Assembly (NCBI RefSeq): GCF_003977605.1
Contig: NZ_RYYU01000001.1
Span: 1,564,539 to 1,628,538 of the forward strand
Direction of reading: 5' to 3'
Source of the DNA: Prevotella koreensis
GTDB lineage: Bacteria > Bacteroidota > Bacteroidia > Bacteroidales > Bacteroidaceae
DNA: 64,000 bases
Made by a program: the position numbers and the translations under genes. Positions 52,573-59,977 of the stretch are shown one piece after another. The notes below the pieces were generated by a model that was given only the letters and a program-made list of their open reading frames with translations, was not told the origin of the DNA and did no database searches. Numbering within the stretch: the stretch's first letter is position 1; every line of letters begins with the position of its first letter.

Positions 52573-54921
52573 TCAATACGAAATCTTCATTCCGACGAAG
52601 TAGCAGCGTGGTGAAGACGGCCCATAGATATATGCCGCATCGCGTTCCCAACCCTTATCAATGTCTTTCTGATATGCGTTCGTGATGTTTCTCACACCGC
52701 AGTTTATTTCCGCATTTATGGTTTTATACAACTTCAAGTCGTATGCCAGTTTGATATTCAGCACCGTAAAACTTGGAGTATTTACCGCAACAGGGGCACT
52801 TACACCCGACCCTGCGGCATGACCAACGAGCATTCCTCCGGTATAGTTGCCCGTTATGGCAGCAGAGAAATTCTTCACAGGAGTGATATTGGCCGTGAAA
52901 TATCCATATACATCAGGCGTTCTGAGAAATCTTTTCTCGGCCGGCGCGTTCTCATCCCACACCACAGCCTCTCGATATTCGCTTTTCTGTAAAGTAAGTC
53001 CGGCCTGAAGTTGAAGCCATCGGTTGAAAACGGCCTTTCCTTCAAGGTTTACTCCTATCACGGTTGCACGGTTTGCGTTATATCGCTCGATGATACCGAT
53101 GCCGTTTTCGTCGGCCTTATCGAGTTTTCGCGTTGCAAAAACATCATCTAATACTGTGAAGAATCCTTCCACGAGGAGGTTTGTTTGTACTTTTCCGAAA
53201 CTATGATATGTGTCGGCAGAAAGGCTTATGCTGTTCGATCGCTCTTCTTTCAGATCTTTGCTGAGAACCGTCTTGATGCGTTCTCCACCTGCGAGAGTAG
53301 TGTGTAAGTCCTCATCGAAAGCCTGCGGAGCACGAAATCCACCGGCATAGGTGAGTCTGAGGTTGATGTCTTGCGTGGGATTGTATCGCAAATTCACGCG
53401 AGGGCTGAATATGAGGTGTCTTATTAGGTTGTGTTTGTCAAACCGTCCGCCCAGCAACAGACTCCATTGTTCTGTTTTCCATTCGTTTTGCAAGAACATG
53501 CTTGCCGTACTTGCTTTCTGTTTTGTCAGCGTTCCGTAGCCAAGAGAGCGGTCTGTGAGGTTGTCATGACTATATTCTGCTCCAACGGTGAGTCCTGCCG
53601 GCATGAATAGTAGTCGTGAAAAATTATGCACAAACTGTATTCCTGTCATGATATTGCAGTCGTGTGTCTTGCTGTAAGCCTTCAAAGCCTCTGCTCGTTT
53701 TTCTTCAGAATCATCGCCTGTGCCGCCGTAGTAACTCTTTCGCGACACCGTTTCGAACGATGCAAAGACAGAAAGATGATTGTCTCCGTCGTTCGTAAAT
53801 AGGTCGTAACCAAGACTTCCGCCGTTTATATTATGATCGAGTTGCTCGGCGATATTGGCCTCGTGTGCCGGCAGATACAGTTTGTTACCACCACGTCGGA
53901 ACTCGCTCTGAGAATGATAGTGTAGCGAGAGTTTAGAATAAGTGCTCAATCGCAGGAACGAACTCAGTCCGATGGTCTTATTGATAAGTTTCGGCAGGTC
54001 GGTGAATCCGTCGTTGTCACGGTCGTAACCGCCTCGTTGTCTGCTGTGTCCGTAGATAGACATTCCCGCCTTATTATTGTCGGCCACTATCGATACGTTT
54101 GCCGTTGTATTGTTCTCGAAAGCATTAAAGCCCTCGAAAGCACTGAACGAGTGCGACAGGTCGGCAGAGTTGCCCCTCGGTTCCTTTGTGATGATATTAA
54201 TTGTTCCGCCTATTGCCGACGAGCCATACAGTGCAGAACCACCTCCTCTCACCACTTCCACGCGTTCTATCATATTCGCCGGTATCTGCTCCAGTCCGTA
54301 AACACCCTGCAATGCCGAGAACACCGGGCGCGAATCAATTAGAATTTGCGAGTAATGACCATCGAGACCGTTGATGCGCACTTGTGAAAATCCACAGTTC
54401 TGACAGTTGTCTTCGGTGCGCACACCGGGCTGAAAGTTGAGCCCTTGAGCAAGACACACCGAATGTGTTAGGTCGAAGATATGATTGTCAATAACGCTCA
54501 CAAGCGTCGGAGCATTGCGCCGCAATGACAGATTGCGGTTTGCCGATACCACAACCTCATCGAGCGATATTTCGTCTGCTTCGAGAACGAAGTCGAAAAC
54601 ATGATTTGACGTAGTGGTAATATTGATTTTCTGTTCCTTGCTTCTATAGCCCACGGCTCTTACTTCCAAGGTCTGTTCGCCCACAGGGAGTCCTCGCAAT
54701 GAGAACTTACCATTGATGTCGGTCTCGCATGCGAGCATCGTTCCTCTCACTGTCACGGTGATGTGTGGCAGGGTATTTCCGGTTTCCTTGTCGGTCACGG
54801 TTCCTGTCACTTCGTTCATTACAGGTTTTGCTGTTGCTGTGGCAATGAACAGGCAGCAGAAGATGGCAGAAATGATACTTTTCATTTTGCCTTGTTTCGT
54901 TTTATTTGTTCTTTTTTCCAT
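52573..54921 (-). CDS. TonB-dependent outer-membrane receptor with carboxypeptidase-regulatory-like N-domain
   Basis: 782 residues; ATG 54885 (MKSIISAIFCCLFIATATA) would start exactly at the signal peptide and is an equally good choice. The N-terminal domain (EVTGTVTDKETGNTLPHITV) is followed by the plug (DEVVVSANRNLSLRRNAPTL, QVRINGLDGHYSQILID, VEVVRGGGSALYGSSAIGG) and a 22-strand barrel ending YFVGMKISY. A CQNCG pair at the start of the plug matches a receptor group often tied to metal, haem or corrinoid uptake. Substrate not determined. No SusD partner is adjacent, which argues against glycan uptake. Confidence 0.85.
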   Translation of the reverse strand: MEKRTNKTKQGKMKSIISAIFCCLFIATATAKPVMNEVTGTVTDKETGNTLPHITVTVRGTMLACETDINGKFSLRGLPVGEQTLEVRAVGYRSKEQKINITTTSNHVFDFVLEADEISLDEVVVSANRNLSLRRNAPTLVSVIDNHIFDLTHSVCLAQGLNFQPGVRTEDNCQNCGFSQVRINGLDGHYSQILIDSRPVFSALQGVYGLEQIPANMIERVEVVRGGGSALYGSSAIGGTINIITKEPRGNSADLSHSFSAFEGFNAFENNTTANVSIVADNNKAGMSIYGHSRQRGGYDRDNDGFTDLPKLINKTIGLSSFLRLSTYSKLSLHYHSQSEFRRGGNKLYLPAHEANIAEQLDHNINGGSLGYDLFTNDGDNHLSVFASFETVSRKSYYGGTGDDSEEKRAEALKAYSKTHDCNIMTGIQFVHNFSRLLFMPAGLTVGAEYSHDNLTDRSLGYGTLTKQKASTASMFLQNEWKTEQWSLLLGGRFDKHNLIRHLIFSPRVNLRYNPTQDINLRLTYAGGFRAPQAFDEDLHTTLAGGERIKTVLSKDLKEERSNSISLSADTYHSFGKVQTNLLVEGFFTVLDDVFATRKLDKADENGIGIIERYNANRATVIGVNLEGKAVFNRWLQLQAGLTLQKSEYREAVVWDENAPAEKRFLRTPDVYGYFTANITPVKNFSAAITGNYTGGMLVGHAAGSGVSAPVAVNTPSFTVLNIKLAYDLKLYKTINAEINCGVRNITNAYQKDIDKGWERDAAYIYGPSSPRCYFVGMKISY

Positions 54922-55289
54922 TTTTATTTATTAAGTTTGTGTGAGTCTTTTTCTTGTCGTACAAGTGTCTGTCTCACTAATTTTTATTAATATTTTATTG
55001 GTAACAGTATTCATTCTCCGATGCCTATTATTTGTGATTGACAATTTTTGAAGTTTTTCCAAACACCATTTCAGGATACATTTCCTTATTGCTTTCAACA
55101 TCTCTCCAAATAATATAAAGCACTGTATATCTGCGAATAATGATAATTTGGAGCACAAAAGATATCGCCTCTATTACCTTTTATCAAAGATAAAGCATTC
55201 TTTCAGCCCACGCAATACTTATATAATGTGATTTTCAAAACACGACATACCTATATATGTGGATAGGCTTTATTTTTCGATAAAACAAG
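54922..55289. other. Intergenic region without a recognised gene
   Basis: AT-rich spacer upstream of the TonB-dependent receptor (minus strand). It was examined for a cobalamin riboswitch and for a Fur-like site; none was recognised. No TAnnTTTG box was found for the receptor gene. Confidence 0.5.
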
Positions 55290-55320
55290 TTTGTAATGTG
55301 CGAAAGATTATGTAATTTTG
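55290..55320 (+). promoter_or_regulatory. Promoter of the glycosyltransferase operon
   Basis: TTTG at 55290-55293, 19-base spacer, TAATTTTG at 55313-55320, 38 bases before the first start codon. Confidence 0.7.
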
Positions 55321-55357
55321 CAGCCGATAAATTAAAAGTGTACGATAAAGCAACACC

Positions 55358-56074
55358 ATGATACCCCAAAAAATCCACTTGTGCTGGTTCAGTGATAACC
55401 CTTTCCCTGCCGAAATAAAAGCATGCATACGCTCATGGCAGAAGCACATGCCCGAATATGAAATCCGGCGATGGACAATGGCAGATGCCAAGGCTATCGG
55501 TTTCGACTTCATAAACGAGGCTTTGAAACACCGCAAGTGGGCGTTCGCTGCCGATGCGGTGCGCTTCTATGCAGTATATACCGAGGGCGGAATCTACATG
55601 GACAGCGACATTTTGCTCTATCGGGGTTTCCAAGAACTGATACCGGAGCACGGCTTTGCCACTTTCAATGAGAAGATTGACCATGAGGACACGCCTTTCT
55701 CGCTGCAAGCCGCATTCTTCATGGCAGAAAAAGGCAATGAATATTGCAAGGAAATGACGGATTATTACCGCACACATCATTTCGAACGCGAGGACGGAAC
55801 GATAGACCAGACCGTATCGCCAATGATCATGGCCGCCGTTGCCGAGAAGTATGGAGCAAAACATTCGCTTGACATATTGCGCCTCGCCGGTTTCACGGTC
55901 TATCCCACCGACTATGTTGCACCGCGTAAAAGATATGAGCGAAAAGATGTAACTTTCGCGCGACATCTTGTGAACCATAGTTGGAAAAACGACCAGAAAC
56001 TCGGACGAAAGATAGAGAAATATATCAAGCACAAGTACCATGAAATGAAATATTTACTCTTAAAGAGGTATTGA
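55358..56074 (+). CDS. Glycosyltransferase family 32 (capsule/LPS sugar transferase)
   Basis: 238 residues. It has the family opening IPQKIHLCWFSDNPFP, the helix AFAADAVRFYAVYTEGGIYM and the nucleotide-sugar DxD motif DSD in YMDSDILLYRGF. The C-terminus is basic (KKIEKYIKHKYHEMKYLL). It transfers a hexose onto a surface polysaccharide or lipooligosaccharide; donor and acceptor are unknown. It leads a two-gene operon with the GT4 enzyme. Confidence 0.88.
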   Translation: MIPQKIHLCWFSDNPFPAEIKACIRSWQKHMPEYEIRRWTMADAKAIGFDFINEALKHRKWAFAADAVRFYAVYTEGGIYMDSDILLYRGFQELIPEHGFATFNEKIDHEDTPFSLQAAFFMAEKGNEYCKEMTDYYRTHHFEREDGTIDQTVSPMIMAAVAEKYGAKHSLDILRLAGFTVYPTDYVAPRKRYERKDVTFARHLVNHSWKNDQKLGRKIEKYIKHKYHEMKYLLLKRY

Positions 56075-56134
56075 TTGCATCTTACAGGTACTCAATCCTA
56101 TTCTACAAACATTAAAACATACAATAAGATAAAG

Positions 56135-57187
56135 ATGAAGAATATAGCCGTAGATTTAAGGTTCCTCGACTATTACACCGGTTTTGGAGACATCTGCCGC
56201 AACTATGCGCGCCGTCTTGCCGCTGTCAACGACCCTGACTTGCATTTCATTTTCATGATTCCCGAAGCACATATCGGTACGTTCGGAGACTCTGTGTCAT
56301 ACATCTCATCCGAGAATCCGGAACAGGACATCATCGACAAGGGACTGAAAATTGACCTTTGGCACAGCACTGACCAGATGTATGAATACTATTATAAATC
56401 ACCCGAATGCACTCACCTGCTCACCATACACGACCTTAACTTCCTCTATGAGAAGAAACATTTCCACCGTTGGAAACGTATGTGGCGTTTCAGAAGACGT
56501 GTCAAGGAGGCCGACTACATATCGTTCATATCGCATTTTGCAGAAAACGATGTGGATCGTATATATGGTTTGAAAGACAAACCTCACTGCGTGATATACA
56601 ACGGCATCACTCCTGTGGGCGACAAAGAGGGTGTGAAGCCGGCATTTGTGGAACATGAGGACGGTAAATTCTTCTTCGCAATAAGTCAGATACGCCGTAA
56701 AAAGAATTTCCATACACTCGTTCCGATGATGCAGCATTTCCCCGAACACAACCTATATATCTGCGGTGACGACGAGTTCAGATATGCCAAAGAGATACGC
56801 AAACTCATCAGCAAGTTAGGTATCGACCGCGTGAAACTGACCGGACGAGTGTCTGAAGACGAGAAAACATGGCTGTACCGCCATTGTGACGCATTCCTTT
56901 TCCCAAGCAAGGCAGAGGGATTCGGTATCCCGGTGATAGAGGCAATGCAACAGGGATGCAAGGTTTTCTCTTCCAAACTGACGAGCCTGCCGGAGATATG
57001 CGGCCCGCATGCCACTTATTGGGACAACTTCGATGCTGCCGACATGGCAAAGGTGGTGAAAGAGGGCTTGTCAAAGGATGATCAACATCTTGCTAATGAG
57101 CGCAAGGAATATGCCCACCGTTTCAATTATGACAAATATACGGCAGAGTATATCCAACTTTATAAAAATATATTGTGCAATAAGTAG
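56135..57187 (+). CDS. Glycosyltransferase family 4
   Basis: 350 residues from ATG 56135 (MKNIAVDLRFLDYYTGFGDI); an in-frame TTG at 56075 is not credible. GT-B fold: the N-domain has WHSTDQMYEYYY and HLLTIHDLNFLYEKKHF; the C-domain has FFFAISQIRRKKNFHTLV, GRVSEDEKTWLYRHCDAFLF and the donor-binding PSKAEGFGIPVIEAMQQG (EX7E type). Acts in cytoplasmic assembly of a surface glycan, after the GT32 gene, which ends 60 bases upstream. Confidence 0.88.
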   Translation: MKNIAVDLRFLDYYTGFGDICRNYARRLAAVNDPDLHFIFMIPEAHIGTFGDSVSYISSENPEQDIIDKGLKIDLWHSTDQMYEYYYKSPECTHLLTIHDLNFLYEKKHFHRWKRMWRFRRRVKEADYISFISHFAENDVDRIYGLKDKPHCVIYNGITPVGDKEGVKPAFVEHEDGKFFFAISQIRRKKNFHTLVPMMQHFPEHNLYICGDDEFRYAKEIRKLISKLGIDRVKLTGRVSEDEKTWLYRHCDAFLFPSKAEGFGIPVIEAMQQGCKVFSSKLTSLPEICGPHATYWDNFDAADMAKVVKEGLSKDDQHLANERKEYAHRFNYDKYTAEYIQLYKNILCNK

Positions 57188-57210
57188 TTGCGTTGAGTAA
57201 AGGCCAACGT

Positions 57211-57984
57211 TCAGCAATCTTTGATGAAACGTTTCCAGAAACCCCACCTGCTGCGTTGCCGATAACCGTGACAGCCCATCGGGAGGCGTTTGCCGAGTTT
57301 CCTATAACACACCGTTGGCTTCACGTCTATTGAGAAAGTCACGGCCTCTTTGGCCGTTGGAACCCTCAATTCGGTGGCTACGAGAGCGAAGAAAACATCT
57401 TCGTTGTGCAACGCCATGGGTTTCTTAAGAAACTCATCTACTGTCTTGGCGTGATTCTCGCATGCCGATATGAACGAAGCAACACGACGAAGCGACAAGC
57501 CACCGTTGCCTACATGTCCGTAGAGATCGCTGTTTAGCATTTTGCTTGGGGATGTCAGTCTGCGGCGCAGTGCTGTAAAAGTGCTGAATGGGAAATACGA
57601 AAAAACCGGCCAAGTAACCCAAGGCGCGGCGACATGGTCAAAGGGACGCGATATCCATTTGTCCATTTCGTCGCGGAATATCCAAGCATCGGTTTGGCAG
57701 ATGAGAATGAACTCGCAGTCTGAAAATATGCGATAGAAGTCTGCCGACATCATCATGGCATTGTATCCGGCAACCCCACGCTTCGTACCTAACCACTCAT
57801 CGCTCACTTCCACTACCTCTGCCTGCGGATATTTCTTTTCCATCCACGAAATGTCAAGGCCCTTGGGTTTCAGCAATACCACCGTCCAACGGCTCAACAT
57901 GCGTATGTTGTTATCCATTGCGCCCTCCTCTTCGGGTTTCAGTGTGGCGCGGTAAACAGGTATTATTATCTTCAGTTTATTCAT
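57211..57984 (-). CDS. DUF5672 family protein (glycosyltransferase-like)
   Basis: 257 residues with the DUF5672 signature: MNKLKIIIPVYRATLKPEEE, GYNAMMMSADFYRIFSDCEF and FILICQTDAWIF, then GNGGLSLRRVASFISACEN and NEDVFFALVATE. The fold resembles GT-A enzymes with a QTD in place of DxD. It converges on the GT4 gene and starts 5 bases downstream of the kinase-like gene, forming a minus-strand pair. Confidence 0.8.
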   Translation of the reverse strand: MNKLKIIIPVYRATLKPEEEGAMDNNIRMLSRWTVVLLKPKGLDISWMEKKYPQAEVVEVSDEWLGTKRGVAGYNAMMMSADFYRIFSDCEFILICQTDAWIFRDEMDKWISRPFDHVAAPWVTWPVFSYFPFSTFTALRRRLTSPSKMLNSDLYGHVGNGGLSLRRVASFISACENHAKTVDEFLKKPMALHNEDVFFALVATELRVPTAKEAVTFSIDVKPTVCYRKLGKRLPMGCHGYRQRSRWGFWKRFIKDC

Positions 57985-57988
57985 GTTA

Positions 57989-58747
57989 TTATACGTCTAT
58001 CTTGAAAGGAAGTTTGTCCTTATCCTTGTAATGTATCCAAAAACTGCGGCGCTGTTGCATTATTTCTTTTTCGCAGGTATCTTCATCAAAACCGCGTGAG
58101 CGTGCATAACTGCGCACCATTATGGCAATGAGTTCGCGCGAACCCCACATTTTCTTCATGTTCCGGCAGCCTTCCGTCATACTCACATGACCGAAGCGCA
58201 TGCGGTTAATGTCCACCAAACTGAAATGGAAAGTGCCATCAGCGTCAACAAACCACAGGATATTGCCCGGAGTGTAGTCAAGATGCATTATCCGGGCATC
58301 GTGAAGCCGCGCCGTGAAACTACCTAATGCTTCCATAAGTGATGCACATTCTGCGGTGCTCTTGTTTGCCACCTCGTACATTGTGTGACAGTCGCGGCAC
58401 TGTATGCTCACGAAGAACGAGAAATCTATCAATCCGGCAACACGCTGTTCGATATATGCCACCGGTTCGGGGGTGTCGATACCTGCCGACAACAGACGTT
58501 CGGGATATTCGAACGCACGTCTGCCCTTTGCCTTACGAAGACCCAATGAGTAAATCAGCGAATTGGGGAAATGCGGTTTATGGTAACGCTTCACGTTGAG
58601 AACAAGTCCTCCGGGCGCATCCATCACCTTTATTACATTACGCAGATTGTAAATCTCACAACCCTCGTCACAGAACTTTCCGGGCATAGTTTCGAGCCAT
58701 TGGCGCAGTCCTTCGTACTTCGGATTTATGAGCATTGTTGTCTTCAT
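57989..58747 (-). CDS. Kdo/WaaP-type lipopolysaccharide kinase family protein
   Basis: 252 residues. Protein-kinase-like fold: VLNVKRYHKPHFPNSLI with the ATP-binding Lys, and catalytic loop MHLDYTPGNILWFVD (Asp and Asn), then SLVDINRMRFG in place of DFG. Such enzymes phosphorylate the lipid A-core sugar. The -7 box at 58753-58760 places the transcription start at or beside the ATG, so the mRNA is leaderless or starts at the ATG at 58735. Confidence 0.82.
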   Translation of the reverse strand: MKTTMLINPKYEGLRQWLETMPGKFCDEGCEIYNLRNVIKVMDAPGGLVLNVKRYHKPHFPNSLIYSLGLRKAKGRRAFEYPERLLSAGIDTPEPVAYIEQRVAGLIDFSFFVSIQCRDCHTMYEVANKSTAECASLMEALGSFTARLHDARIMHLDYTPGNILWFVDADGTFHFSLVDINRMRFGHVSMTEGCRNMKKMWGSRELIAIMVRSYARSRGFDEDTCEKEIMQQRRSFWIHYKDKDKLPFKIDV

Positions 58748-58752
58748 GACTG

Positions 58753-58783
58753 CAAAGGTAAAGGAAACGAGAGAGAAAACAAA
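58753..58783 (-). promoter_or_regulatory. Promoter of the LPS kinase/DUF5672 pair
   Basis: Minus strand: TTTG at 58780-58783, 19-base spacer, TACCTTTG at 58753-58760. The start codon ends at 58747, leaving almost no leader. Confidence 0.65.
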
Positions 58784-58944
58784 AATTAATGTGGAAAAAT
58801 TAAGGAATTCGGGTGGAAGAAGACAGGGAGTTTAGACGTAAAGAAGTATAGGAGTTCAGACAAAACTATCGTTGACAGATTAAGATTTTTATTGAATTTT
58901 GCGTTAAATTTTGTCAAATACATCGATAGTATAGAAAATTTTAG

Positions 58945-58952
58945 TAATTTTG
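58945..58952 (+). promoter_or_regulatory. -7 promoter box of the lipoprotein gene at 59132
   Basis: TAATTTTG, about 180 bases before the start codon; no good -33 box at 19 bases. Confidence 0.4.
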
Positions 58953-59081
58953 TCACCGTTAACTAAAGCGGATTTTGTTTATATTTTGTTGATTTCAAAC
59001 TAACAAAAAGGTGCAATAATTTCCGCATGTTACCAAATTTCATGATGAATTTTTTATCCAAAACTCGCGTATATTGTATGT

Positions 59082-59120
59082 AAACCCTAATTATTAACCC
59101 TAATTATTAACCCTAATTAA
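59082..59120 (+). repeat. Three 13-bp tandem repeats AACCCTAATTATT
   Basis: Three consecutive copies (the third ends AATTAATT) lie 12 bases before the start codon at 59132, in the ribosome-binding region. A single AACCCTAATTAT also precedes the HU start codon, so this may be a translation-enhancing leader sequence that has been multiplied. Confidence 0.6.
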
Positions 59121-59131
59121 TTAAAAAAATT

Positions 59132-59677
59132 ATGAGAAAAGTTATTTTTAGTTTTATGGCCATCATGATGAGTGTGGTATTATTCAGTGCTTGCAGCAAC
59201 AAGTCCCAAGTATTGAAAGATGCAGTGGAAAAGGCAAAACAAGAAGCCGGTATTCCTAAAACAGAAAATGGTGTAACCATTGCAGACATCCGTTTCAACG
59301 AGGCAACCAACACTGTTGAGTATGTCTGCGAATTACCAATGGAAGTTTTCAAGCAATTCCAGAATATTGCCGCTCAAGAAAACTACAAAGATGTCTTTAT
59401 CTATTCCAAGAAAGATGATGCTTCTCTGAAAGCACTTGCCAAACTTCTTCTTGATGTCAATGGTAATCTCAAGTTCACCTATAAGACTGAAGGAACTGAC
59501 GCTCCTATCGAACTGTCTTATGATAGCACTGTACTGAAGAAACTTGTTGACGGTACTCTGCCTGAGGCACAACTCCAACCAGCTCAGGAGCAGGGCAATG
59601 AGGCTTCAGAAGAAGTTTCAGAAGATGCTCAAGAAGGCGCTCAAGAGGATGCCCAAGAAGGTGAGGTAGAGGAATAA
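59132..59677 (+). CDS. Lipoprotein with acidic low-complexity C-terminus
   Basis: 181 residues. Lipoprotein signal MRKVIFSFMAIMMSVVLFSA then Cys at residue 21. The middle domain (SQVLKDAVEKAKQEAGIPKT, TVEYVCELPMEVFKQFQNIA) was not assigned. The last 35 residues are almost only Glu, Gln, Ala, Ser, Gly and Asp in an imperfect AQEGAQED repeat. Function unknown. Confidence 0.65.
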   Translation: MRKVIFSFMAIMMSVVLFSACSNKSQVLKDAVEKAKQEAGIPKTENGVTIADIRFNEATNTVEYVCELPMEVFKQFQNIAAQENYKDVFIYSKKDDASLKALAKLLLDVNGNLKFTYKTEGTDAPIELSYDSTVLKKLVDGTLPEAQLQPAQEQGNEASEEVSEDAQEGAQEDAQEGEVEE

Positions 59678-59869
59678 AATCATATTGCCATAGACTTTAA
59701 TTTTTAAGGAATTAAGGAGTGAAGGAGTAGAGTAGTTTAGACAATAGTCAAGTTAAATGATTGCTATAAAAGGTTACAATCAATGATTATGTTCTATAAA
59801 CTCCCATACTCCTTCATTTTTATACTCCTAAAAATCCCCCTCTCCTCTTCAAAATAGCCTAAATTGCCA

Positions 59870-59935
59870 CGCAAATTGGGCGAAATTGAAAAGCAAATTG
59901 GGCGAAATTGGTCAGCAATTTCGCCCAATTTGTTT
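59870..59935. repeat. CAATTTCGCCCAATTTG intergenic repeat, locus 3
   Basis: Two direct units of AAATTGGGCGAAATTG (from 59873 and 59894), the second followed by its exact inverse, form a 17-bp perfect hairpin around GTCAG. It lies between converging genes and may act as their terminator. The rest of 59678-59977 holds only AGGAGT/ACTCCT low-complexity strings. Confidence 0.65.
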
Positions 59936-59977
59936 TATGCTTTATATCCTATTACAGTGTTTAAGGTTACGGAGCGA

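Noticed and set aside
54922..55357. Cobalamin riboswitch upstream of the TonB-dependent receptor
   Set aside because: No B12-box-like core or matching stem arrangement was found on the minus strand.
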